64,000 bases of DNA. Origin: Halopenitus salinus. Lineage in GTDB: Archaea; Halobacteriota; Halobacteria; Halobacteriales; Haloferacaceae. Under the pieces are notes generated by a model that ran no database searches, was not told the origin of the DNA, and worked only from the letters and a program-made list of their open reading frames with translations. The DNA lies in NCBI RefSeq assembly GCF_042662125.1, contig NZ_JBHSXL010000009.1, positions 372,001-436,000 of the forward strand. The letters run 5' to 3'. A program made the position numbers and the translations under genes. Positions 52,335 to 60,143 of the stretch are shown one piece after another. Position 1 is the stretch's first letter. Each line of letters begins with the position of its first letter.

Positions 52335-52667
52335 TTACGTCCCGCCGAGAACCCGGTCCCAGAGTCCGGGAAGGTCGTCGATACGCCTCCAGCCGGCCGC
52401 CTCGTCGACGTCCTCGTCCACGATCGTGATCTCCGAGAAGTACTCGTCGAGGACCTCGGCACGCTCCATCGCCAGCGGCGGAGTGCAGTAGTCCTCCTCG
52501 ATCCAAACCGCCTCACCGGTCTCCGGATCGAAACGGGCGCGCTCCAGAGCGGTCGTCAACGCGCGGCCGAACGGGTCCATTCGTTCGATCTCATCACCGT
52601 CCAGTCGGTCGCGCAGTTCGGGGAGGCGCTCCCGGTTTGGGTTCGCACGGACGAATCTGTACGCCAT
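52335..52667 (-). CDS. Small conserved haloarchaeal protein
   Basis: A 110-residue acidic protein. The segment VWIEEDYCTPPLAMERAEVLDEYFSEITIVDEDV is the most distinctive. Unknown function. The ATG at 52667 gives MAYRFVRANPNRERLPEL; an upstream in-frame start adds nine unconserved residues. It is divergent from the HTH-10 regulator with 127 bases between them, so the two may share control. Confidence 0.6.
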   Translation of the reverse strand: MAYRFVRANPNRERLPELRDRLDGDEIERMDPFGRALTTALERARFDPETGEAVWIEEDYCTPPLAMERAEVLDEYFSEITIVDEDVDEAAGWRRIDDLPGLWDRVLGGT

Positions 52668-52772
52668 ATCCCCCGATACGGGGCCACCGGACAAAAACGC
52701 ATCAGCGCGGCGATCGATCCTCGATCGTGAGAGATATACATATCGAGGAACGAATCGTTAAATACTTCGGCC

Positions 52773-52794
52773 GATTACTACCGAATTGGTAATC
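52773..52794. promoter_or_regulatory. Imperfect palindrome between TATA and ATG of the HTH-10 regulator
   Basis: 22 bases begin GATTACTACC and end GGTAATC around a central GAATT. The arms pair if two bases of the left arm are looped out. The TATA-like TTAAATA at 52758-52764 lies 31-37 bases before the ATG at 52795, so the palindrome covers the expected transcription start. That would suit repression, possibly by the encoded regulator itself. Confidence 0.4.
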
Positions 52795-53511
52795 ATGTCG
52801 GGAAACGGCGTCGAGAGCCGATCACGGGTCTGTGAACTCGAGTTTCAGGTTCACGGCGGGGAATACCCGTTCGTGAGCGTATCCGAGGAGGAGGACTGTA
52901 CGCTGGCGCTCACGGAGATGTTCCCGCGCCCCGACGGCCGATACGCCGAGTTCTTCAACGTACGCGGGACGGAGCCCTCCCGGATACTCGAACGGGCCGG
53001 CACACACGATTCCGTGGAGGCGTCGATCGTCGCCGAGTACGACGACGGGGGGCTTCTCGAGTTCGTGGTTTCGGACAGCTGCCCGGCCTTCCGGCTGGCC
53101 GAGCTCGGCGCGCTGCCGCGAGAGGTCGAGGGGCGGGACGGGAGCGGTCACATCGTGGCCGAGGTCCCGCCGGGAACGGACGAGTCGGCGGTCGTCCGAT
53201 CGTTCGTGGACGAGTACCCGGACGTCGAGTTCGCCGCCAAGCGGAGAAAGGACGCCGTCGAACCGCGCTTCACCCGATCGAGGATCCCCCGGGTGCTTCG
53301 CGAGAACCTGACGGAGCGGCAATACGAGGTGTTACGGACCGCCTTCGAGAGGGGCTATTACGACTGGCCGCGCGGCTGTACGGGCGAGGAGATCGCCGAC
53401 GATCTCGAGATCACGTCGGCGACCTTCTCCGAACACATCACGGCCGCCGAACGAAACGTGCTTTCGGCCCTCTTCGCCGAACGCGATCCCGAAGACGCCG
53501 ACGTGTCGTGA
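52795..53511 (+). CDS. HTH-10 (bacterio-opsin-activator-type) regulator
   Basis: A 238-residue transcription factor. The N-terminal 165 residues form a sensor-like domain without a recognised ligand motif. The C-terminal 60 residues (LTERQYEVLRTAFERGYYDWPRGCTGEEIADDLEITSATFSEHI) are the HTH-10 domain of haloarchaeal Bat-type regulators. Targets cannot be told from the sequence. The palindrome before its start suggests autoregulation. Confidence 0.88.
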   Translation: MSGNGVESRSRVCELEFQVHGGEYPFVSVSEEEDCTLALTEMFPRPDGRYAEFFNVRGTEPSRILERAGTHDSVEASIVAEYDDGGLLEFVVSDSCPAFRLAELGALPREVEGRDGSGHIVAEVPPGTDESAVVRSFVDEYPDVEFAAKRRKDAVEPRFTRSRIPRVLRENLTERQYEVLRTAFERGYYDWPRGCTGEEIADDLEITSATFSEHITAAERNVLSALFAERDPEDADVS

Positions 53512-53586
53512 TCGAATGGGACGGTGACCGGATGGGCGTCGGCATGACCGGACGGGACGTCGGACGGGAGATCGACGATCGGGATC

Positions 53587-54069
53587 TCAAGCACCGTCGT
53601 CGGCGTCCGGCGGTGTAACGACCGTTCGACCGTCCGCGTGAACGGTGACCTCACACCCCTCGAAGTGAAACGTCACGCGTCCCGTTGAGGACTGCCGAGT
53701 TCCGGCCGAGACGGGCTCGAAGAGCCGATCGAGCGCGTCGGGATCGATCGACTCGTACAGCGGATCCATCCGTCTCGGATCCTCGTCGATCGCCTCCGAG
53801 ACCGCCTCGATCACGCGCATGGACGGCGATTCAGCGGGCGGGTCGCGGTCCGGTGACCGATTCGGCACGGTCGTCGACCCGGGGTCGTCGGACGAATCCG
53901 GTTCGGCCGTCGGATCGGATTCGGCTGCCGGATCCGATCCGGAAGTCGGATCGAATTCAACCGTCGGATCCGATCCGGAAGTCGGATCGAATTCGACCGT
54001 CGGATCCGATCCGGAAGTCGAGTCGGTTCCCGTCCCGTCCTCGCCTCGAGTGGTGTCGCGTGGAATCAT
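53587..54069 (-). CDS. HalOD1-domain protein with an N-terminal repeat
   Basis: A 160-residue protein. Residues about 80-155 (MRVIEAVSEAIDEDPRRMDPLYESIDPDALDRLFEP...VTFHFEGCEVTVHADGRTVV) are a HalOD1 output domain, a haloarchaeal domain associated with signalling. The first 75 residues are a disordered Ser/Asp/Thr region made of SGSDPTVEFDPT repeats. It is the next gene downstream of the iron-regulated surface protein, 94 bases away on the same strand; joint control is possible. Confidence 0.78.
   Translation of the reverse strand: MIPRDTTRGEDGTGTDSTSGSDPTVEFDPTSGSDPTVEFDPTSGSDPAAESDPTAEPDSSDDPGSTTVPNRSPDRDPPAESPSMRVIEAVSEAIDEDPRRMDPLYESIDPDALDRLFEPVSAGTRQSSTGRVTFHFEGCEVTVHADGRTVVTPPDADDGA
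53930..54020. repeat. 36-base tandem repeat in the HalOD1 gene
   Basis: Two units of 36 bases (53930-53965, 53966-54001) and half of a third (54002-54020). They keep the frame and encode SGSDPTVEFDPT. The near-identity of the copies suggests recent slippage. Confidence 0.85.
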
Positions 54070-54163
54070 GGGTCGTGTACCGGTCGAGCGTCCCCCGTTT
54101 GAGAGGAGGACGACGGGACGGTTAACTCGAGTCCCTACAGCTCAAGGTCCCCGAGGGGACGGA

Positions 54164-55393
54164 TCACCGACGCCGCCAGTTTCGGTACCCGAAGATCGAG
54201 CTCGTCGCGACCAGTCCCCCGGTGAGAAGCGAGACGGGTTCGAGCGGGCCGCCCCGCGTGGGCTCGACGTTACGTTCGAGAATCCGGGTCTGGGGGTCGC
54301 TCGTGGTCGTGTTTCCGGCGCCGGAGTCCGACTCGGCGTCGGCGAACCGAACGGAGCCGTCGGCCTGTCCGGTACTCGTTGCGACCCGATAGGTGGCGGT
54401 GACGGTCGCGGAGCCGGAGGGCCGATCGTTCACGGCGACCGTCGACGTGTCCGAGGTACCCGGGGGGACCTTCGAGATCACGGTAGTGGGTAGCGACGAG
54501 CCGACCGTGGCGCCCGAGAGGACGACGTTTTCGATCGGCGCGTTTCCGTGGTTGTTCACCCGATATCGGAGGACGGTCGAGTCGTTTTGCTCGATCGCGG
54601 TCGCGTGAACGGTCACGTCCTCCCGGAGGGGCCGTACCGTCACGTCCTTCGAGAGGGTAACCGTCTCCCCGTCGCCGTACTGCAGGGTGGCGTTGATCGA
54701 CTGCTCTCCGGGCGTCGTCGGTCGAACGTCGAACTCGAAGGTGCTCGAGTTGTGCGTCCCGAGAGCGGGTCGCAGTTTCGTTCGGTCATAGGTGCCATCG
54801 AGCCCGTGCAGCCGAACCGAGAGATCGGTGAGTTCGTCGTCGCCGCCGTTCGAGGCGACGACCCGGACGGTCGATTCCGAACCGACGGTCAGCGCGTCGG
54901 ATTCGACGTTCAATCGCGGGTCCGTCTCCGTCGGCGTCGAGGGTTCCCAGACCGAGACGTACGTCGGACGTTTCGTGTGAATGATCTGAGTCAGCCGACC
55001 GTCGGAGTTGTACTGGACCCCCCGGACGTGAACGGTCAGCTTGTGGTGGCCGGACGCCGACGGCGTCGCGGTGAGCGGCACCTCGATCGAGTCCCCGGTT
55101 CCGAGGGTGCCGAGGTCGCTCGCGGTCGCATGGCGCGTTCCGCTCGCGTCCGTCACGGTCACCTGTGTCACCTCGAAGCTCCCGCTTCCCGAACTGGAGT
55201 GTCTGATCGTGGGAGTGACCGTGATCGTGTCCCCGACGACCGGTTCGTCGTCGGAAACGTCCACCGACCCGACGGAGACGTGTGGCGGGGCGGCGGCGGC
55301 GACGGGCGCCATCGTGGCCAGAAGTACCGTACATGCGAGAGCCGCACCGAGCGCGACTCGGACCGTGCCGTTTCGAACTGCGCTTGGCATCAT
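54164..55393 (-). CDS. Iron-regulated secreted surface protein with CARDB-type domains
   Basis: A 409-residue exported protein. A signal peptide (RVALGAALACTVLLATMAPVAAAA) is followed by three or four beta-sandwich domains of the CARDB/S-layer-like type (VSVGSVDVSDDEPVVGDTITVTPTI and later copies). A C-terminal hydrophobic segment and a basic end (GGLVATSSIFGYRNWRRR) suggest membrane anchoring; there is no clear PGF motif. Two adjacent ATGs (55393 and 55390) are possible. The two iron-regulator palindromes at 55397-55446 flank its TATA, so it is expected to be made under iron limitation. A role in binding or presenting an iron source is inferred. Confidence 0.78.
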   Translation of the reverse strand: MMPSAVRNGTVRVALGAALACTVLLATMAPVAAAAPPHVSVGSVDVSDDEPVVGDTITVTPTIRHSSSGSGSFEVTQVTVTDASGTRHATASDLGTLGTGDSIEVPLTATPSASGHHKLTVHVRGVQYNSDGRLTQIIHTKRPTYVSVWEPSTPTETDPRLNVESDALTVGSESTVRVVASNGGDDELTDLSVRLHGLDGTYDRTKLRPALGTHNSSTFEFDVRPTTPGEQSINATLQYGDGETVTLSKDVTVRPLREDVTVHATAIEQNDSTVLRYRVNNHGNAPIENVVLSGATVGSSLPTTVISKVPPGTSDTSTVAVNDRPSGSATVTATYRVATSTGQADGSVRFADAESDSGAGNTTTSDPQTRILERNVEPTRGGPLEPVSLLTGGLVATSSIFGYRNWRRR

Positions 55394-55396
55394 TTT

Positions 55397-55446
55397 TTAG
55401 GCTAACCTAAAAGAATAAAGCCCCATCGATCTTTAGGTTAGCCTAA
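55397..55446 (-). promoter_or_regulatory. Iron-regulator box pair upstream of the surface protein
   Basis: Two palindromes: TTAGGCTAACCTAA at 55397-55410 and TTAGGTTAGCCTAA at 55433-55446. Their centres are 36 bases apart. A TATA-like CTTTATTC on the minus strand (55412-55419) lies between them. The downstream box ends 4 bases before the ATG at 55393, so it covers the expected start of transcription. This DtxR/IdeR-type sequence is the known binding site of iron-dependent regulators, including haloarchaeal ones. Confidence 0.9.
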
Positions 55447-55563
55447 AACAGGGAAGGGAAAGTCGACCCGGGACGAAGGACGTTCGTCTCGAGACGTCGA
55501 CGGCGGGCGCTCGGATTGAACGTCCCGGGCCAACGACGGGATTTCGCCCGACCCCCGCGTTGT

Positions 55564-55613
55564 TTAGGCCCGCCTAATATTCGAAGGCGATTTATGCTTT
55601 TAGGTTAGCCTAA
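55564..55613 (+). promoter_or_regulatory. Iron-regulator box pair upstream of the iron-uptake operon
   Basis: TTAGGCCCGCCTAA at 55564-55577 and TTAGGTTAGCCTAA at 55600-55613, with centres 36 bases apart. The TATA element TTTATG at 55591-55596 lies between them. The downstream box ends 5 bases before an ATG at 55619. By analogy with the other two promoters, that ATG is where a leaderless mRNA would start. Confidence 0.9.
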
Positions 55614-55618
55614 GTCAT

Positions 55619-55708
55619 ATGACGAAGCGATCCCTCGGGGAACCGACGGCGTGTGGATCGACGGGACGACGGGACGGGCGTGCTCCGACCGCAGGTGGCC
55701 GTCGATGA
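55619..55708 (+). CDS. 29-codon leader ORF overlapping the oxidoreductase start
   Basis: An ATG at 55619, followed by 28 codons and a TGA at 55706-55708 that overlaps the ATG (55705) of the oxidoreductase. The peptide (MTKRSLGEPTACGSTGRRDG as its start) is basic and has no recognised motif. It is not in frame with the oxidoreductase. Its ATG lies just where the other two iron promoters place their start codons. It may be translated from a leaderless mRNA and couple to the next gene, or it may be a remnant of a frameshifted N-terminus. Confidence 0.5.
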   Translation: MTKRSLGEPTACGSTGRRDGRAPTAGGRR

Positions 55709-56694
55709 GCGTGGACGCCGATCACGACGTGGCCGTCGTCGGTGGCGGGCCGGCCGGCTGTTCCGCGGGCGTGTTCACCGCGCGGGAGGGCCTCGACACC
55801 GTCATCTTCGATCGCGGCCGGTCGTCGATCAAGCGGTGTGCACACCTGGAGAACTATCTCGGATTTCCCGGCGGTATCGACGTCGAAACGCTGTACGGAC
55901 TGATGCAGGACCACGCGGAGACGGCCGGGTGTACGGTGATCCAGGATCGCGTCGAGTCGATCGATCGGCTCGACGACGGTGACGGATTCACGATCGATCG
56001 CCAGGAGGGCGAGACGGTCAGCGTCCGCCGCGTCGTCGCCGCGACCCGCTACGGCGGCGAGTACCTGCGCGGACTCGACGACGATGCGGCGATGTTCGAG
56101 ACGTACGAACACGACGGCGAGTCGAGCGAGCGCTTCGATCGCGAATACGCGGATCGCGACGGGACGACGCCGGTGGACGGCCTCTACGTCGCCTCCCCGT
56201 CCCCGGAGGCGGACACACAGGCGATCATGGCGGCCGGACGCGGCGCGCGCGTCGCGCGACGAGTGATCGCCGACGCCCGGTCGGATGCGGGACGGTGGGA
56301 ATCGGTCGCCGAGGGCGTCGACTGGATGCGTCGAGAGTCGACGGTCGACGGGAAGTGGACGGAGCGGGCGGGCTGGATCGAGTGGTTCGACGAGCATCAC
56401 GGCGAGTCGGCACCGGTCGATCCCGACTCGGAGCGGTTCGAACGCGTCCGGGAGGCGTACGTCGACGATCGGCTCTCGGCGTACCTCTCCGACGAGAAGA
56501 TCGACTCGCGCGCCGCGCGAGGACGGAAAGCGCTCCTCGAACACCTCGATCCGACCCTCGAGGAACTCGATCCGGAGCCGGAGACGATCGTCGATTCGGT
56601 CGGTACGAGACGTCTCCTGGGGGCGATCGACGTCGCGGAGATCGAGGCGCACCTCGAGGAGAGGACCTCTCAGACGGGGGCGGGAACGCGATGA
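55705..56694 (+). CDS. Reduced FAD oxidoreductase of the iron-uptake operon
   Basis: A 329-residue protein. The N-terminal VAVVGGGPAGCSAGVFTAREGLDTVIFDRG is an FAD-binding motif of the thioredoxin-reductase type, followed by NYLGFPGG and later PVDGLYVASPSPEADTQAIMAAGRGARVAR. The usual NADPH domain is missing: no second GxGxxG motif is seen. The redox CxxC of thioredoxin reductase is also absent. The last 130 residues are a helical extension of unknown role. A part in freeing iron from a chelate is plausible from context. The start is the ATG at 55705. A GTG at 55651 would add 18 residues. Confidence 0.72.
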   Translation: MSVDADHDVAVVGGGPAGCSAGVFTAREGLDTVIFDRGRSSIKRCAHLENYLGFPGGIDVETLYGLMQDHAETAGCTVIQDRVESIDRLDDGDGFTIDRQEGETVSVRRVVAATRYGGEYLRGLDDDAAMFETYEHDGESSERFDREYADRDGTTPVDGLYVASPSPEADTQAIMAAGRGARVARRVIADARSDAGRWESVAEGVDWMRRESTVDGKWTERAGWIEWFDEHHGESAPVDPDSERFERVREAYVDDRLSAYLSDEKIDSRAARGRKALLEHLDPTLEELDPEPETIVDSVGTRRLLGAIDVAEIEAHLEERTSQTGAGTR

Positions 56695-57812
56695 GCCGTC
56701 AAAACGTGGGTACGGACCACACGGGGAGAACGCGCACGGACCGGCGGTTCGGCTGGCTGTTCGACCCGAAGCTCCTCACCACGGCGATGGGAAGCCTCGT
56801 GGTCATCACCGTCGCGGGGCTGGTGCAGGTGAGCTTCGGGGCGTACTCGATGACCTTCACGCAGGCGTGGAGCGCGGTCTTCGATCCGAACGTCCTGTTG
56901 AACGGGCAGGTGTGGAACGCGTTCCTGTTCGGCGGAGAGTTACCCGAGATGAGCCGCGAAAGCCTGATCGTCTGGAACATCCGGCTTCCCCGGGTGTTCG
57001 TCGGGATGCTCGTGGGGATGAACCTGGCAGTGTCGGGGGCGATCTTCCAGGCGATCACCAGAAACGAGCTTGCGAGTCCGTTCATCCTCGGCGTCTCCTC
57101 CGGCGCCGGATTGATGATCCTGTTGACGCTCGTGGTCTTCGGCGGGCTCTCCGCGTTCCTCCCGGTCATCGCCGCGGTCGGCGGCGCGGTCGCGTTCCTG
57201 ATCGTCTACGCGATCGCCTGGAAGAACGGCACCTCGCCGGTCCGGCTGGTGCTCGCGGGCGTGATCGTCGGGACCGTCTTCAACAGCCTGCAGACGGCGC
57301 TGTTCTTCTTCGCCGACGACATCGGGATCGTCCAGTCGGCGATCGCCTGGACGACGGGGTCGTTGACGGGGACGGACTGGGAACAGGTCCGGCTCGCGCT
57401 CCCGTGGTCCGTCGTTGCGGTGCTGCTCGCCGTCGCCGGGTCCAGACAGTGTAACGTGTTGTTGCTCGGCGAGCAGACCGCGAGGTCGCTCGGAATGTCG
57501 ATCGAGAGGGTGCGCTTCGCCCTGTCGGGAGTCGCCGTCCTGGCCGCGGCCGCGAGCATCGCGGTCGCCGGGATCGTCGGCTTCGTCGGGCTGATCGTGC
57601 CGCACGTGGTTCGAAACCTCGTCGGAAGCGACTACAGGAAGGTGGTCGTCGGCTGTCTGTTCGTCGGCCCGGCGTTGATGGTCGGAGCCGACGTCGGCGC
57701 GCGGCTGGCGCTCAGCCCGGTTCAGATCCCCGTGGGGATCGTCACGGGGCTCGTGGGCGGCCCCTACTTCCTGTATCTGATGCGGAAGCGGCAGAACATG
57801 GGTGAGATCTGA
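56691..57812 (+). CDS. fecD: FecCD-family iron-chelate ABC permease
   Basis: A 373-residue membrane permease with about nine to ten helices. The family patterns RLPRVFVGMLVGMNLAVSGAIFQAITRNELASPFILGVSSGAG and GFVGLIVPHVVRNLVGSDYR are present. It carries siderophores, heme or vitamin B12 across the membrane. Its ATG overlaps the oxidoreductase stop by four bases (ATGA). The ATPase follows within two bases. Confidence 0.93.
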   Translation: MSRQNVGTDHTGRTRTDRRFGWLFDPKLLTTAMGSLVVITVAGLVQVSFGAYSMTFTQAWSAVFDPNVLLNGQVWNAFLFGGELPEMSRESLIVWNIRLPRVFVGMLVGMNLAVSGAIFQAITRNELASPFILGVSSGAGLMILLTLVVFGGLSAFLPVIAAVGGAVAFLIVYAIAWKNGTSPVRLVLAGVIVGTVFNSLQTALFFFADDIGIVQSAIAWTTGSLTGTDWEQVRLALPWSVVAVLLAVAGSRQCNVLLLGEQTARSLGMSIERVRFALSGVAVLAAAASIAVAGIVGFVGLIVPHVVRNLVGSDYRKVVVGCLFVGPALMVGADVGARLALSPVQIPVGIVTGLVGGPYFLYLMRKRQNMGEI

Positions 57813-57813
57813 G

Positions 57814-58752
57814 ATGACACGCGACCAGAACGCGATGGAGGCGGCACGAGACGTGAACGCGATGGAGACGGCACACGAGCGCAACGCGTCGACGGACGGA
57901 TCGGCCGCCAGCACCCTCGCCGGCCAGGAACTCGTGTTGGAGTACCCGACGGCGGACGATCCGATCATCGACGGCGAGACGATCGTCGCCGAGACGGGGT
58001 CGGTCACGGCCCTCGTCGGTCCGAACGGGTCCGGAAAGAGCACGCTGTTGAAGGGGCTCGCAAAGCAGCTTCAGCCCTCCGAGGGCTCGGTACTGATCGA
58101 CGGTCGGGACGTCGACGCGATGGACACGAAGGAGCTGGCCCGACGGCTGGGCCTCCTCTCCCAGGAGCGCACGTCGCCGGAGGAGATCACCGTCGAGGAC
58201 CTCGTGTACCACGGACGGTATCCCCACCGCGGGTTCTTCGAGCACGTGAGCGACGCGGATCACGAGGCGGTCGATCGGGCGATCGGGCTCGCGGGGTGTG
58301 GACACCTTCGCGACCGTGAGATCGGAAGCCTCAGCGGCGGACAAAAGCAGCTCGCGTGGATCGCCATGGCGCTCGCCCAGAAGACGGACGTGCTCCTCCT
58401 CGACGAGCCGACGACGTTCCTCGATCTCCACCACCAGCTGGAGGTGATGGAGATCGTCGAGACGCTCCGTGAGGACGGCGACATCACGGTGATCATCGTC
58501 CTCCACGACGTCGAGCAGGCCGCGCGGTTGGCCGATCGGGTGGTCGCGCTCAAGGACGGCGCGATCCACGCGCGTGGAACGCCGGAGGAGGTCATCACGA
58601 AGGAGCTACTCGCGGAAGTGTTCCGCGTCGACGCCGAGGTGGAGACGACCGACCGGGGACCACGCGTCACCCCGCTCCGTGCTCGACACGGGAAACCCGC
58701 GTCGGGAGAAAGCGACGGTCCGGTGGAGAGCGTGCGGGCGGACGACGACTGA
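57814..58752 (+). CDS. fecE: FecE-family iron-chelate ABC ATPase
   Basis: A 312-residue ABC ATPase. Walker A is GPNGSGKST, the signature LSGGQKQ, Walker B LLLDEPT with the catalytic Glu, and the switch His in VLHDVEQA. The order of motifs and the Q-loop (LGLLSQERT) are normal. It has an N-terminal stretch of about 35 variable residues before the first strand and a short acidic C-terminal tail. The start at 57814 comes 1 base after the permease stop; a GTG at 57802 would overlap it. Confidence 0.93.
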   Translation: MTRDQNAMEAARDVNAMETAHERNASTDGSAASTLAGQELVLEYPTADDPIIDGETIVAETGSVTALVGPNGSGKSTLLKGLAKQLQPSEGSVLIDGRDVDAMDTKELARRLGLLSQERTSPEEITVEDLVYHGRYPHRGFFEHVSDADHEAVDRAIGLAGCGHLRDREIGSLSGGQKQLAWIAMALAQKTDVLLLDEPTTFLDLHHQLEVMEIVETLREDGDITVIIVLHDVEQAARLADRVVALKDGAIHARGTPEEVITKELLAEVFRVDAEVETTDRGPRVTPLRARHGKPASGESDGPVESVRADDD

Positions 58753-58817
58753 GCGATGCGGGGCTCGAGGCGACGCGCGCCGCGGTCGAAGACCACCGAC
58801 GATCCTGCCCAGGACTA

Positions 58818-58867
58818 TTTGGCCGGCCTAAAAATCGGAACCCATATATTGTTTTAGGTGAGCCTAA
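58818..58867 (+). promoter_or_regulatory. Iron-regulator box pair upstream of the binding-protein genes
   Basis: TTTGGCCGGCCTAA at 58818-58831 (one mismatch to the palindrome) and TTAGGTGAGCCTAA at 58854-58867, with centres 36 bases apart. The TATA element CATATATT at 58843-58850 lies between them. The downstream box ends 4 bases before the ATG at 58872. It gives the two binding-protein genes their own iron-controlled promoter inside the operon. Confidence 0.9.
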
Positions 58868-58871
58868 AAAC

Positions 58872-60143
58872 ATGGGAGAACACGTCCCGAACGGGGAACG
58901 ATCGACGCGACGCGAGTATCTGAAATACGGCGGTTCGGTCGTCGGAGCCATGGTGCTCTCGGGCTGTCTCGGCGGAGGCGGTTCCTCCTCCGAACCGGCC
59001 TCGGCGGGAGGGGACTCGACGGCCGAACCGAACGAGGAACCGGACGAGCAGCCGACCGAGGGGCCCGACGGGGAGTCGAACGAGGAGCAGGACGGGGGAA
59101 CCACCGAGGAATCGAACGAGATCGACCCGTACACCGTCTCCATGGAGCCGGTCGGCGAGGTGACGTTCGAGTCGGTGCCGGAGCGGTGGGTCGCATACGA
59201 CGGCGGGTTCGCGGACATGGCCGTCGCGTTGGGACGGGGCGACGGACTGGCCGGCGTGGGGAACGCCGACCGGTACTACACGTACGTCTACGACGAGCTT
59301 CCCGGCGTCGAGGTCGAACGCGACGCCGTCGAGGCGTACCCGGAGGTCCGAACCAAAGAGGAGTTCTACGAGCTCGACGCCGACGTCCACCTCTATGACC
59401 CGCAAATGCTCGTCAACTGGTTCGACTGGGCGGAGGCGGACGTCGAGGAGATCCGCGAGAACGTCGCGCCCTTCTTCGGGAACCTGATCTTCCGTCGCTC
59501 CGACGAGTGGCACGACTACCGGTACTACACCCTCTACGAGGCGTTCGAGCTGGTCGCGGAGGCGTTCCGCGAGCGCGAGCGGTTCGAGGCGTTCGCCGAA
59601 CTGCACGAGGAGTTCATCGCGGAGGTACAGACGCGGCTGCCGCCGGCCGCAGAGCGGCCGAACGTCTTCCTCACCTTCGAGGGTACCGACGAGCCCGAGA
59701 CCTTCTCGCCGTATCGGCTGATCGACAAGGGAACGAGCAAGAAACAGTGGCTCGACCTGGGGGTTAACGACGCGCTCGCGGGAACCGACATCGAGAACCT
59801 CAGCACCACCAACCGCGGCGAGCTCGACTACGAGAACCTCCTCGAGATCGACCCCGACGTGATCCTGGTCCGCGGCCACGAGCGGAAGTCGCCGACGGAG
59901 TTCCGCGAGACGGTCCTCGCCTACATGGAGGACCACCCCGTCGGCGGGGAACTGTCGGCCGTCCGAAACGGCCGGGTGTATCGGGGCGGTTACCTCTATC
60001 AGGGCCCGATCCACAACCTCTTTTTGACCGAACGGGCGGCCAAACAGCTGTACCCCGACGAGTTCGGCGAGGTGACCGACGATACGAAGCTGTTCGACCG
60101 CGAGCGCGTCGCCGACATCGTCGCGGGGAATCTCGAGGAATGA
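58872..60143 (+). CDS. Iron-chelate ABC substrate-binding lipoprotein 1
   Basis: A 423-residue lipoprotein that captures the iron source outside the cell. The signal has a twin-Arg-like RR at 13-14 (STRREYLKYGG) and a lipobox ending in Cys 32 (VLSGC), so it may use the Tat route and be lipid-anchored. A long acidic linker (about 35-90) precedes the domain. The family pattern of periplasmic FecB/FhuD-type proteins (VTFESVPERWVAYDGG, VNDALAGTD, IDPDVILVRG, GPIHNLFLTERAAKQLYPDEF) follows. It has a paralogue directly downstream. Confidence 0.92.
   Translation: MGEHVPNGERSTRREYLKYGGSVVGAMVLSGCLGGGGSSSEPASAGGDSTAEPNEEPDEQPTEGPDGESNEEQDGGTTEESNEIDPYTVSMEPVGEVTFESVPERWVAYDGGFADMAVALGRGDGLAGVGNADRYYTYVYDELPGVEVERDAVEAYPEVRTKEEFYELDADVHLYDPQMLVNWFDWAEADVEEIRENVAPFFGNLIFRRSDEWHDYRYYTLYEAFELVAEAFRERERFEAFAELHEEFIAEVQTRLPPAAERPNVFLTFEGTDEPETFSPYRLIDKGTSKKQWLDLGVNDALAGTDIENLSTTNRGELDYENLLEIDPDVILVRGHERKSPTEFRETVLAYMEDHPVGGELSAVRNGRVYRGGYLYQGPIHNLFLTERAAKQLYPDEFGEVTDDTKLFDRERVADIVAGNLEE

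Noticed and set aside
55651..55704. GTG at 55651 as the true oxidoreductase start
   Set aside because: The added 18 residues are basic and have no conserved pattern, and the ATG at 55705 lies right before the FAD strand. It remains possible but is less likely.
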